A stretch of DNA of 64,000 nt from Verrucomicrobiaceae bacterium (GTDB lineage Bacteria > Verrucomicrobiota > Verrucomicrobiia > Verrucomicrobiales > Verrucomicrobiaceae). Location: the NCBI GenBank assembly GCA_027490195.1, contig JAIXYN010000024.1, positions 109,031 through 173,030 on the forward strand, written 5' to 3'. Position 1 is the stretch's first letter, and the number at the start of each line of letters is the position of its first letter. The notes under the pieces are model-generated. The model ran no database searches. It saw only the letters and a program-made list of their open reading frames with translations, and was not told the origin of the DNA. Below are positions 55,293 to 63,743 of this stretch, piece after piece. The translations under genes and the position numbers were made by a program.

Positions 55293-55936
55293 AACGAATC
55301 GTCCTCATCGACGATCACCCAATCATGCGCCATGGCCTCGCGCAGTTGATCCGTGCGGAGGATGGGCTCGATGTCATCGGTGAGGCCGGTAGCGCGCGTG
55401 AAGGGCTCGAAGTCGTCGGCAATCTCAAGCCCGATCTCGCGGTCATTGATCTCACCCTGCCTGACAAGAACGGCCTCGAACTCGTCAAAGACATCCGTGC
55501 TCTGCATCCTTCCACTCTGTCCATCGTTCTCTCCATGCACGATGAGGCACTCTATGGCGAGCGCGCGCTCCGTGCCGGTGCCCGTGGTTATGTGATGAAG
55601 GAGGAGGCCGCTGATCACCTCGTCACAGCCATTCATAAAATCATCGGTGGCGGTCTCTATGTCAGTGAATCTCTCAACGCACGCATGCTTGAGCAGGTCA
55701 CCGGCGCTGCACGTTCCAAGGCCACTGGCATGGACGCCCTCACAGATCGTGAACTCGAAATTCTTGCGCTCATCGGCAAAGGCGTCGCCACCAAAATCAT
55801 CGCAGCTCAGCTCAGCATCAGCGCTAGAACCGTCGAAGCTCACCGTGCTCACATCAAAGAAAAACTCGGCATGACAGACGGTGCCGCCTTGGTGCGCTAC
55901 GCCGTGCAATGGGTGGAAAGCCGGGCGAAGGTCTAG
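55289..55936 (+). CDS. NarL/FixJ-type response regulator
   Basis: A receiver domain (IVLIDDHPIMRHG; phosphoacceptor Asp54 in AVIDLTLPDKNG) and a LuxR-type HTH (LTDRELEILALIGKGVATKI, LSISARTVEAHRAHIKEKLG). The GTG at 55289 overlaps the kinase stop (GTGA); the open frame extends back to 55259 but a start there is unlikely. It is the partner of the upstream kinase. Confidence 0.92.
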   Translation: MKRIVLIDDHPIMRHGLAQLIRAEDGLDVIGEAGSAREGLEVVGNLKPDLAVIDLTLPDKNGLELVKDIRALHPSTLSIVLSMHDEALYGERALRAGARGYVMKEEAADHLVTAIHKIIGGGLYVSESLNARMLEQVTGAARSKATGMDALTDRELEILALIGKGVATKIIAAQLSISARTVEAHRAHIKEKLGMTDGAALVRYAVQWVESRAKV

Positions 55937-56235
55937 CAGCTTGCGCGTTTGAAACTCTTCATCGTGCATGACGCTTCGCTCATGCATCCCTATCGCTGTT
56001 GAAGGAGTTCTGACCACACTGCTGTTGCTGAATTGAGTGTCGAAGTGCAGCGCCATTGATGAACAAAGGCAACTGTGAAAAAAAGGGCGTCACCGACCTT
56101 AGCCGAACCTCATCTGCGTAGGGGACGGAGTGGCTGTACGCAGGGAAACAACCTCAAATATTGATGAAATTTGCGTTGACGCTCCGCAGGGCGCTCTCAT
56201 AACCTGCGTCTACGGCAATCGCCGCCAACAACACT
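55937..56235 (+). other. Intergenic region before the SWIB gene
   Basis: About 300 nt with no convincing gene. A short open frame at 56130-56339 overlaps the SWIB gene in another frame and is not supported. A TTGACG (56176-56181) and TAACCT (56200-56205) pair 18 bp apart may be the SWIB promoter, and the -35-like box is good, but the -10 is poor. Confidence 0.4.
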
Positions 56236-56628
56236 ATGGCCAAGAAAGCAACCAAAGCAAAACCAGCAGCCAAGAAGGCTGCCAAAGCACCGGCAGCCAA
56301 GAAAGCTGTCAAAGCACCGGCAGCCAAAAAAGCTGCTAAAGCACCGGCAGCCAAGAAAGCTGCTAAAGCAAAGCGGAAACCCAATCCTGCGCTCATGAAG
56401 CCAGTGCAGCCTGACGCGATCCTCGGAGCCGTCGTCGGTAACAAGCCTGCTCCTCGTGGCCAGATCACGAAGAAGCTGTGGGACTACATCAAAAAGAATG
56501 GTCTCCAGGACGCCAAGAACAAGCGCAACATCAATGCCGATGACGCATTGAAGGCGGTGTTCGGCGGCAAGAAGCAAGTGTCGATGTTCGAGATGACCAA
56601 GCTGGTCTCCAATCACATCAGCGCTTAA
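56236..56628 (+). CDS. SWIB/MDM2-domain protein with histone-H1-like Lys/Ala-rich tail
   Basis: The first ~48 residues are a low-complexity Lys/Ala/Pro tail built from near-exact repeats of the unit KAPAAKKA. Then residues ~52-130 form a SWIB domain: PDAILGAVVGNKPAPRGQIT, KKLWDYIKKNGLQDAKNKRN, INADDALKAVFGGKKQVSMF. The tail resembles chlamydial and eukaryotic H1; the SWIB domain is typical of Chlamydiae and their relatives. A role in nucleoid organisation is inferred. The gene has its own terminator. Confidence 0.93.
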   Translation: MAKKATKAKPAAKKAAKAPAAKKAVKAPAAKKAAKAPAAKKAAKAKRKPNPALMKPVQPDAILGAVVGNKPAPRGQITKKLWDYIKKNGLQDAKNKRNINADDALKAVFGGKKQVSMFEMTKLVSNHISA

Positions 56629-56647
56629 TTCCATCCTGAATTCCTCA

Positions 56648-56686
56648 CGCCGCGTCCGGTTCACACCTGGCGCGGCGCTTTTTTTT
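56648..56686 (+). terminator. Rho-independent terminator of the SWIB gene
   Basis: A 9-bp stem (CGCCGCGTC / GGCGCGGCG, one G-T pair) with a 12-nt loop is followed by T8, 20 nt after the stop codon. Confidence 0.9.
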
Positions 56687-56799
56687 GAGGCTCGAGACCT
56701 TCTGTTAAAGGAAGCCGCTCAGCAGTTTCATAGCTTTGGTCGCTCAATCCTTAGCGCAGACATCAAGCGAATCCCCTCTCCCCATCGATGACAGGGCAA

Positions 56800-57470
56800 T
56801 GTCCAAGATTTCTTTGGGGAACCGCAGCGAAGCGAAGGTAAACTGCCGCAGGCAGCCCAAAGGGCGAACGCAGTGAGTCAAAGGTAGGGTGAGGGGGGAT
56901 CCCATGCTGCCGAAAAGTACCTGTCTCGAATGGCACTTGATTAAGACGCAGTTTCGAACCTTTGCGCCCCCTTTCTCGATCTTCTTGAGCCCTGAAAGGG
57001 CGGCATAACGTAGCCCAGGGCAAGCAAGCCTAAGCGAGCGCCGCCCTGGGTTACCGCCAGCAATGCCGGGAAGCAAATCCAGCGCACTCATGACACACCA
57101 AGCTCACCAGCAGCGCCTGCATGGAACTCCGCCGCGTACTCGTTGCCCCCAGAAGTCCACCAGCCCTCGAAATCCACGAACCCTGTGCTTAATCAAGTGC
57201 CATTCGTACCTGTCTCCTCCTATCTCCGAAGTGAAATAGTCATTCGCGTCCTATGTCAGGTGCGGAAAGAGGGAGAACCGCTTTGCAGCACTCAATTGAT
57301 CCGACACAAAAATTTACAATGCTCTAGCACTCCAAAGCATTGCGTGGCTCTTCGGAAGCGCGTAGCGCTGGCACAATCGTAGCCGTGGGTGCCAACCCAC
57401 GGACCCAATGGACCGCACCAGTGAGTTCAGTGGAACCGCGTAGCGGTGATACAGAAGCGCCGCTTCTCCC
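56800..57470. repeat. Hairpin-dense non-coding repeat island
   Basis: This stretch carries no gene but many short palindromes: CTGCC-GCA-GGCAG (56843), GCCC-AAA-GGGC (56855), GCCCT-GAA-AGGGC (56989), a 12-bp stem GTAGCCCAGGGC with GCCCTGGGTTAC (57010-57054, one G-T), AGCGC-GTA-GCGCT (57357), CCGTGGGT-GCCA-ACCCACGG (57383), ACCGC-GTA-GCGGT (57435) and AGAAGC-GCC-GCTTCT (57453). Phrases such as the CCTGAAAGGG and AGCCCAGGGC motifs resemble dispersed intergenic repeats of PVC genomes. Open frames here look like shadows of the repeats. Confidence 0.75.
56917..57216. mobile_element. Putative non-autonomous (MITE-like) element
   Basis: A 278-bp segment (56928-57205) is bounded by perfect 18-bp terminal inverted repeats, GAATGGCACTTGATTAAG at 56928-56945 and its exact reverse complement at 57188-57205. 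Each is directly flanked, on its outer side, by the same 11-bp direct repeat GTACCTGTCTC (56917-56927 and 57206-57216). No transposase frame fits in it. The geometry is that of an insertion with a target-site duplication. Confidence 0.55.
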
Positions 57471-57516
57471 TCTGCCACCTTAAGTACCCCTGCTTGATCT
57501 CTCACAGGCACGCTCC

Positions 57517-57813
57517 TCACGGCGCATGAGTCACGTAGTCCAGCTCCATGAACTCCACCACTTCAGGAATCCAGCGTTTCTGCACGAAGGCTACGTGTTC
57601 CGGATGGTCGCTGTAAAACGCATAGGCGGCTGCGTCCGCAAACTCCATCGACAGAGCAAAGGTGAAGTTGTTCTTCACGCTCGTCTGACGCAGACACTCA
57701 AACTTCTGCACGCCTTCGATCTTCGCGAGCTCGCACGCTGCCAGTAAAAAATCCCGCTCGGCGACGGAGCCGGGCACATGCTTGAGACGGAAGGCAACAG
57801 TGTGGCGGATCAT
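57517..57813 (-). CDS. Dabb family protein
   Basis: A 98-residue protein of the stress-responsive A/B-barrel family: MIRHTVAFRLKHVPGSVAER with the conserved His, then FTFALSMEFADAAAYAFYSD, DHPEHVAFVQKRWIPEV. The ATG at 57813 gives the normal family start. It lies 20 nt downstream of the sulfatase gene on the same strand. Catalytic function unknown. Confidence 0.85.
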   Translation of the reverse strand: MIRHTVAFRLKHVPGSVAERDFLLAACELAKIEGVQKFECLRQTSVKNNFTFALSMEFADAAAYAFYSDHPEHVAFVQKRWIPEVVEFMELDYVTHAP

Positions 57814-57832
57814 GAGGAAAGGGGAGTTGAAT

Positions 57833-59761
57833 TCAAAAATCCCACAGCTGCACTTTCCCGTTGGTTGGCGCAACTTCAATGAAGTCAATGTCACCATCGG
57901 GCAGATAGACACGCAGCGTGCCCAGCGGCCCCTTGTCACTCAGCTCAATCTTCAACTCCTGCCAGTCACCCGCTTTGACCTCAAGCGCAGCTGAGTGCAC
58001 CACGCTGGGATCTGCCGCGCCATGCGGCAGCGAGTCAATCTTACCTGCGCCGCCCGCTTCACTGCGCACGCGCAGTTTCACCGTGGCCGGTCCGTTCATT
58101 TTGGCCATCCCGTGGCCAAGGAATCCAGTGCCCGCTTTCCCGGTGCTCTTCATCGTCAGAATGCCCACACTCACCGTGGCCTTGCATTGGCGCTCCTTCC
58201 ACGCATCCAGCGGATCAGTCTTAATTGCAGGCACCTTAGCCGTCACGGGTTTGAACGCGGGGTTGGGCCGTGGATAGGTCGCGCCGGTGTCCTTGAGAAA
58301 GCCGTCAATCAGCGCATCGAGTTCCTTCACCTTGTCCGGCATCGTGGTGGCAAGGTCATGCGCTTCGCTGAGGTCTTCGCGCAGGTTGTAAAGCTCGTGC
58401 GTGTTGGGATTGCCAAACCAGCGCAGCAGCTTGAAATCGCCGTTGCGCACCCACACGCCACCGGCACGGTTCGCGCCCCCATGCGGATGATAGTTGAAGT
58501 AGGCTTCGCGCTTCAGCGCGTCTTCACTCTTCAAGACCTTCGCATAACTCACACCATCAAAAACCTGCTGCTCTGGTTTCGCGATGCCGAGGAGATCAAT
58601 CACCGTCGGGTAAATATCAATCGGTCCCACGACGGCCTCGCTCAAGCTGCCAGGCTTGATCTTGCCCGCCCAGGCCCACATCATCGGCACCCGCGTGCCG
58701 CCTTCATAGAGCGTGCCTTTGCCATCGCGCAGCGGCGTGTTCATCGTCGGTGGTTGGTCGCCAGCCCACTTGCGCCAGTCCGCCAAGAACTCACTCTTGT
58801 TCTTCTCCGCCGCTTCCGTTTTCCCGGTGCCGGGTACATTGCTGTGCGCGTTGCCGCCGTTGTCGGAAGTAAAGATGATGATCGTGTTGTCAGCCACACC
58901 CTGCTGCTCCAGTTCCGCCAGGATGCGCCCAAAGCAATCGTCCACGCTTTTCAGCATCGAGGCCATGATCGGATTCCCCTGCCGCCCGCTCGGATCTTTC
59001 TTCGCTGCAAAGTACTTCGTGTACTCCACCTTGTGTCCCCACGGTCCATGCACGCCGTAGCACCACAGGTTGAGAAAAAACGGGCCGCCCTTGTTCGCAT
59101 CGATGAACCTCACCGCCTCCGCCGCCTGCCGGTCCACAATATACTCCCCCTGCGGCCCGTCGGTGATCGTTCCCACTTTGGTCTTGCCGCCGGGCTTGCC
59201 CTCAAGCAGCACCCCATAAGGCGAAAAATACTCCCCCGGCGGCCCGGGATCTGGGTGGCAGTGAAACGCCACATCAAAACCCTGCTGCTCCGGCCAGTAA
59301 GGCTGTGTTAACCCGAGGTGCCATTTGCCGATGTGCGCCGTGCGGTAGCCTGCCCCCTTCAAAGTTTCCGCCAGCGTGATCTGCGCAGGCTCTAGGTAGT
59401 TCTTGCTCTCCGGCATCAGCATCGGCGCATTCGCTGGCGCTGTTGTCGGCAGAAACACATGCCCCGCCGGTTGCGGCGGCTGGTGCCCGCTTGCCGTCGT
59501 GATGCCATGCCGCGCTGTGTACTGCCCGCTTAGGATGCTCCCTCGTGTCGGCGAGCACAGCGGCTGCGAATACGCATTCGTAAACCGCATCGCCCGCGTC
59601 GCGAACTTGTCGATGTTCGGCGTTTCATAGTACTTCGAGCCATACACTCCGCTGTCCATCCAGCCCATGTCATCGACGAGAAAAAGCACGACATTCGGTT
59701 TCGCCCACAGGGACGAGTGCAGTAGGGCAAAGGATGAAAGCAGGAGCAGCAGGGACTTCAT
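57833..59761 (-). CDS. Secreted sulfatase (arylsulfatase type)
   Basis: A 642-residue alkaline-phosphatase-fold sulfatase with a signal peptide (MKSLLLLLSSFALLHSSLWA). Metal site VLFLVDDMGWMD and the formylglycine motif CSPTRGSILSGQ (Cys69) are intact, followed by GYRTAHIGKWHLGLTQPYWP. The C-terminal ~130 residues form an extra beta domain. Such enzymes release sulfate from sulfated polysaccharides and are abundant in this phylum. No maturing enzyme gene is adjacent. Confidence 0.93.
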   Translation of the reverse strand: MKSLLLLLSSFALLHSSLWAKPNVVLFLVDDMGWMDSGVYGSKYYETPNIDKFATRAMRFTNAYSQPLCSPTRGSILSGQYTARHGITTASGHQPPQPAGHVFLPTTAPANAPMLMPESKNYLEPAQITLAETLKGAGYRTAHIGKWHLGLTQPYWPEQQGFDVAFHCHPDPGPPGEYFSPYGVLLEGKPGGKTKVGTITDGPQGEYIVDRQAAEAVRFIDANKGGPFFLNLWCYGVHGPWGHKVEYTKYFAAKKDPSGRQGNPIMASMLKSVDDCFGRILAELEQQGVADNTIIIFTSDNGGNAHSNVPGTGKTEAAEKNKSEFLADWRKWAGDQPPTMNTPLRDGKGTLYEGGTRVPMMWAWAGKIKPGSLSEAVVGPIDIYPTVIDLLGIAKPEQQVFDGVSYAKVLKSEDALKREAYFNYHPHGGANRAGGVWVRNGDFKLLRWFGNPNTHELYNLREDLSEAHDLATTMPDKVKELDALIDGFLKDTGATYPRPNPAFKPVTAKVPAIKTDPLDAWKERQCKATVSVGILTMKSTGKAGTGFLGHGMAKMNGPATVKLRVRSEAGGAGKIDSLPHGAADPSVVHSAALEVKAGDWQELKIELSDKGPLGTLRVYLPDGDIDFIEVAPTNGKVQLWDF

Positions 59762-59861
59762 GGCCTGCTGTGAACGATCACGGCCTGCGCGGCATTGCGC
59801 ATAAAAATCAAGCCGGCCCAGTACCCTGATTCAGATTACAGGCTAGGCGCTTCCACGCTGA

Positions 59862-61676
59862 TTACGAATCCCACTGGCTGCGCTGCACGCCGATGAAGGT
59901 CATGCCCAGGCCGACCAGCACATGCACAAAGAGCACGAATCCAGCAAGGGTGGGGCTGATGAGATCAGTGGAGGTGACCTGCTTCACGGCGTCATAAAAG
60001 GCCGTGCTCCGCATGCTGCTCAGGCTGCCGCTCCAGCTCCAAAAGGCCACGACGAGCGGCTGCACCCAGTTCTCCAGCCAGTCAGGCAGAGTGAGCACCG
60101 CACCCGAAAGCGGGAGCTGAAAGCCAACGAGGTAGATGCACAGGATCGTGGCCTTTTCCGGCGTCTTGCTCATCGCCGAGATGCCGAGGCACACACTCGT
60201 CATCGCCGCCGAGGCAAGGACCAGCAGCACCAGTTTCGTGATCAGATCTCCAGGCAGCCCTCCGGTAACCATGTCCACGAAGAACCCCATCCATAAACTC
60301 TGTGCCAGCACGAACAGGCCGAGAAAGATCACCTTGCTGCCGATGTAGGCAAACGGGTGCAACCCTCCCAGCTTCTCGCGCTCCAAAATCAGTCGTTCGG
60401 AGGCGATCTCACGCGCCGCGTTGTTGCTGGCCATCAGGGTGACCAGCACCACCTGCAGCATGATGAGGCCGGAGACCAGTCCGCCTGCCTTGAGCTGCTC
60501 CTTTCCATGCTGCTCCACCTGCTGGGCTTCTTGCAGCAGGTTGTCATCTTGATGCGTCGAGAGCGCGCGCAGCGGCTTGATGCCGTCGAGCGCAAAAATG
60601 ACCACCAGTAGCGGGAAGCCAAGCAGCATGGCCAGATGCAGCCACACCTGCGCCTTGTCTCGGCGGAAGATGGTCCAGCGTCGGCGCAGCAGCTCAAACA
60701 ACTGCGTCATCATGGACGGCATTTCCACCGGTGGCAGATCAAGATGCTCGGACGATTCAGCATGCTCTGGTTTCGCCACCGCACGCTCCTCACGCACAGT
60801 CGTCTTGGACGGGCCGCTGCTTTTTTTGGCATCCTCTTCCTCCGGCAGCTCACGTGTGCCGTCGAATCCGTGACTTTTGTAATAGGTGTCACGATGCTTC
60901 TCCCATGACTCATGCCAGTCACCGGCCTTGCGCTCCGTGAGTTTGAGATAGACCTCTTCAGGGTGCTCGGCCGCAAAGTAATGCATCATTGCCTTTGGCG
61001 GGCCATGATAGGTCAGCACTCCCTGATACATCACCATCACGCTGTCATAGGCGTCCAGACTGGCAAGGCTGTGCGTCACGTTGATCACCACGCGCTTCGG
61101 ATGCCCGCGCGAAAGGACGCGCAGCAGATTGGTGATCTCGTTTTCGGATTTCGGATCCAGGCCGCTCGTGACCTCATCACAGAGCAGCAGGCAGGGGTCG
61201 GTCACCAGCTCCAGCGCCAGACCGAGCCGACGCTTCTGCCCTCCGGACAGCACCTTCACCTGGCGGTCTGAGAGATGCGTCAATCCCGTCACCTCCAGAA
61301 TATGATCCAGCGCCGGAAGAAAATCTTCCGTCTGTGCCAGTTGTGTGCGCAGCACCATCGCACTCGCGATGCTTTCCTCCACCGTCAGGAGATCATAGGC
61401 CACGCTGAACTGCGGCACATACCCGAGATCTCCGGGATGCAGATCTTCCTCATCGCTCAAATTCTTGCCATCCCACAGCAGTTCCCCGGAGGTCTGCTGC
61501 TGGATACCCGTGATCACTTTCAGCAAGGTGGTCTTGCCACACCCGGACGGGCCCACGATCGCCACCAGATGCGCGGGCGGAACGTTGAAATTCACCTCCC
61601 GGAGCAGGTGCAGCGTGCTGTTCTCCGTGTCCTGCGGACCTTCGACTTCAAGACAAACGTTGAGTGCTTTGAGCAT
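59862..61676 (-). CDS. ABCG-like ABC transporter (ATPase fused to permease)
   Basis: A 604-residue half-transporter with the ATPase first: Walker A GPSGCGKTTLLK near residue 43, signature LSGGQKRRLGLALELV, Walker B LLLCDEVTSGLD. The permease follows (residues ~330-600) with about six helices of the ABC-2/ABCG type (GGLHPFAYIGSKVIFLGLFV). The order and the NVTHSLASLDAYDSVMVMYQ loop match eukaryotic ABCG and bacterial exporters of the same type. Substrate unknown. Confidence 0.87.
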   Translation of the reverse strand: MLKALNVCLEVEGPQDTENSTLHLLREVNFNVPPAHLVAIVGPSGCGKTTLLKVITGIQQQTSGELLWDGKNLSDEEDLHPGDLGYVPQFSVAYDLLTVEESIASAMVLRTQLAQTEDFLPALDHILEVTGLTHLSDRQVKVLSGGQKRRLGLALELVTDPCLLLCDEVTSGLDPKSENEITNLLRVLSRGHPKRVVINVTHSLASLDAYDSVMVMYQGVLTYHGPPKAMMHYFAAEHPEEVYLKLTERKAGDWHESWEKHRDTYYKSHGFDGTRELPEEEDAKKSSGPSKTTVREERAVAKPEHAESSEHLDLPPVEMPSMMTQLFELLRRRWTIFRRDKAQVWLHLAMLLGFPLLVVIFALDGIKPLRALSTHQDDNLLQEAQQVEQHGKEQLKAGGLVSGLIMLQVVLVTLMASNNAAREIASERLILEREKLGGLHPFAYIGSKVIFLGLFVLAQSLWMGFFVDMVTGGLPGDLITKLVLLVLASAAMTSVCLGISAMSKTPEKATILCIYLVGFQLPLSGAVLTLPDWLENWVQPLVVAFWSWSGSLSSMRSTAFYDAVKQVTSTDLISPTLAGFVLFVHVLVGLGMTFIGVQRSQWDS

Positions 61677-61750
61677 ACAGGTTAAATAAGAGCTGACACT
61701 AGGCCGGGGAGTACTGCTCTGGCGATGAAAAAATTCAATCCACCACCAAA

Positions 61751-63283
61751 ATGCAACGCCGCAACAGATCGGGCAAGCGTCCCTCCTCCACTTCGTTTAG
61801 CTGGCTGTGGTGGCTGGCCGGATTGATCCTCGTCAGCGGTGTGATTCTGGTGCTGCTGGCCCCCACGCTCGTCACCAGTTACATCCGCGCGTATGTGAAG
61901 AAGGATGATTTCCGCCAGAAGGCCCAGGAACTGATTGCGGCACGAATTGACGGCAGCGCAAACATTGCCCCGATCATCTGGAACGACGACACCGCAACCG
62001 CTGCCGATCTGTCATTTTCCAATTCCAACTGGAGCATGGATGCAGGAGGCCTGCATGCCGCCCTCGATTTCGGTGCCATCCGGCATGGACAGTGGAGCAT
62101 TCAAAATGCCGGAGCAGACGATCTCACCTTGCGCCACTTGGTTGTTGCACCCGTGGATGTTCCGCCCGCTGCAAGCGCCGCAAAATTCGACGACAGCAAC
62201 GACGGGATACCCGCCATTTTGCGCCGCTACATTCCCACCAAAACCACCATCAGCGGCTTTGAGGTGCATCGTTTCGCGTTTGAACAGGCAGGCTGGAAGA
62301 TCGTGGAATCACAGCTGCGCCTTGGCGACTGGCATACCGGTGAAGTATCCGTTTCCGCCAAATTGAACGGAGGTAAATTGCAGACTCCCATCCAGGCTCC
62401 CGAACAAAAAGAACCGCTCCAGTTTGATCTCACCAGGGCCACGCTGCGTGTTGGCGACAGCCAGTTTCAGATCAGTGACGCCGCTCTGCGCTGGAAGCAG
62501 GGGGCCGAGGCCACTCTGCGGGGTTCTTTGAAGTTTGAAACCGGTGCATGGCAGATGTTCACCCATGTCAAAGCCGTCCCGCTGGATGAATTTCTCGATC
62601 CCTGGTGGAAACAGCGTCTCTCCGGCAAGATTGAAGGCGATGTCGAATTCTCCGGCGCACGCAATGCGCCGCCAGCATGGAAGGCTGACCTCGCCCTCAA
62701 GGGCGGAGCGCTCACCGGCCTGCCCATTCTCGACAAGCTAGCGACCTACACGAACACCCAGAGGTTCAAACGCATCGTGCTCGACATCTGCAGTGCCACC
62801 CTCCAGCCAAAAGGCGACGCCCTGCGCATTGAAAAAATCATTGTGCAGTCCAATGGCCTCCTGCGCATTGAAGGCTCCTTGACCATCCGTGGCCGCGCTC
62901 TGGATGGTAATTTCCTGCTCGGTGTCACCCCTGAGACACTCAGCGGCATCCCCGGAGCCAATAGCCGTGTCTTTGTGGAGAGCAACCCAGGCGGGCCTCC
63001 CGGCCTACTATGGACGCGTGTGCGCATCGTCGGCACGCTCGATGCCCCGCAGGAGGACCTCAGCAGTCGTCTCATCGGTGCTGCCGGCATGTCCCTCCTG
63101 TTCGACACCCCCGGCGCCGTGGTCGGCCAGGGGGCTGAGACCTTGCTCAAACCAGTGCTTGGAGAGGATGCCGCCAAATTGCCCGGCAAAGTCATGAACG
63201 GTGCCAGTGGCGTGATTGAAAACGGCGTGAAAGCCGGAGCTGGCCTCCTCAAAAGTGTTCTGCCGATCTTTCCAGGGAAATGA
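61751..63283 (+). CDS. AsmA-like membrane protein, hypothetical
   Basis: A 510-residue protein with one N-terminal helix (WLAGLILVSGVILVLLAPTL) and a long beta-rich part. The C-terminal ~200 residues (from about LSGKIEGDVEFSGARN, with GLPILDKLATYTNTQRFKRI) resemble the AsmA/DUF3971 lipid-transfer-like family. Role uncertain; such proteins are thought to act in envelope lipid traffic. It is divergent from the ABCG-like gene. Confidence 0.65.
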   Translation: MQRRNRSGKRPSSTSFSWLWWLAGLILVSGVILVLLAPTLVTSYIRAYVKKDDFRQKAQELIAARIDGSANIAPIIWNDDTATAADLSFSNSNWSMDAGGLHAALDFGAIRHGQWSIQNAGADDLTLRHLVVAPVDVPPAASAAKFDDSNDGIPAILRRYIPTKTTISGFEVHRFAFEQAGWKIVESQLRLGDWHTGEVSVSAKLNGGKLQTPIQAPEQKEPLQFDLTRATLRVGDSQFQISDAALRWKQGAEATLRGSLKFETGAWQMFTHVKAVPLDEFLDPWWKQRLSGKIEGDVEFSGARNAPPAWKADLALKGGALTGLPILDKLATYTNTQRFKRIVLDICSATLQPKGDALRIEKIIVQSNGLLRIEGSLTIRGRALDGNFLLGVTPETLSGIPGANSRVFVESNPGGPPGLLWTRVRIVGTLDAPQEDLSSRLIGAAGMSLLFDTPGAVVGQGAETLLKPVLGEDAAKLPGKVMNGASGVIENGVKAGAGLLKSVLPIFPGK

Positions 63284-63288
63284 GGTGG

Positions 63289-63316
63289 TTGCACGGCGGG
63301 GATGTGCCGCTAGCAT
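63289..63316 (+). promoter_or_regulatory. Putative promoter of hisI
   Basis: TTGCAC (63289-63294) and TAGCAT (63311-63316) are 16 bp apart; the -10-like box ends 10 nt before the ATG. It matches the pairs before rpsB and dgt. Confidence 0.4.
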
Positions 63317-63326
63317 GGGCCTTCCA

Positions 63327-63743
63327 ATGTCCGCTTCCCCTCCCATCTCCTTCGCCGCCCGTGAGTCGAAGCATGCCATCGAAGAAGGCATGCTCTTTGC
63401 CCCAAAATTCGATGAGCATGGCCTGATGCCCGCGATGGCGGTGGATGCCGAGAGCGGTGCACCACTCATGCTGGCCTACATGAACGAGCAATCCCTTAAA
63501 ATGACGCTGGAACTCGGGCAGGCAGTCTATTGGAGCCGCAGCCGCAACCAGCTATGGCACAAGGGGGCCACCAGCGGCGAGTTTCAAGAGATCATCGAAA
63601 TCCGCACGGACTGTGATCAGGATGCACTGGTGCTGCGTGTGAAACAGCATGGCGGTGGCTGCTGCCACACCAAACGTCCCACCTGCTTTTATCGCATCGT
63701 CAAAACAGCGGACGGTGAAGCCCTTCTTGAAGCCGCAGAATAA
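63327..63743 (+). CDS. hisI: Phosphoribosyl-AMP cyclohydrolase
   Basis: Third step of histidine biosynthesis. The metal-site motifs are intact: RTDCDQDALVLRVKQHGGGC, with Asp and Cys ligands, and CCHTKRPTCFYR. The ATG at 63327 gives MSASPPISF; the open frame runs back to 63255 into the previous gene. At 138 residues it is the cyclohydrolase domain only (no HisE fusion). Confidence 0.92.
   Translation: MSASPPISFAARESKHAIEEGMLFAPKFDEHGLMPAMAVDAESGAPLMLAYMNEQSLKMTLELGQAVYWSRSRNQLWHKGATSGEFQEIIEIRTDCDQDALVLRVKQHGGGCCHTKRPTCFYRIVKTADGEALLEAAE

Noticed and set aside
56176..56205. Confident promoter call for the SWIB gene
   Set aside because: The -35-like box TTGACG is good, but the -10 box matches poorly and the spacing is 18, unlike the recurring 16-bp motif; kept only as a note.
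56744..57091. Minus-strand open frame of 115 codons in the repeat island
   Set aside because: It spans hairpins and one end of the MITE-like element and reads like translated intergenic repeat rather than a protein.
57995..59311. Plus-strand open frame of 438 codons
   Set aside because: Antisense to the sulfatase gene, which has signal peptide and formylglycine motif.
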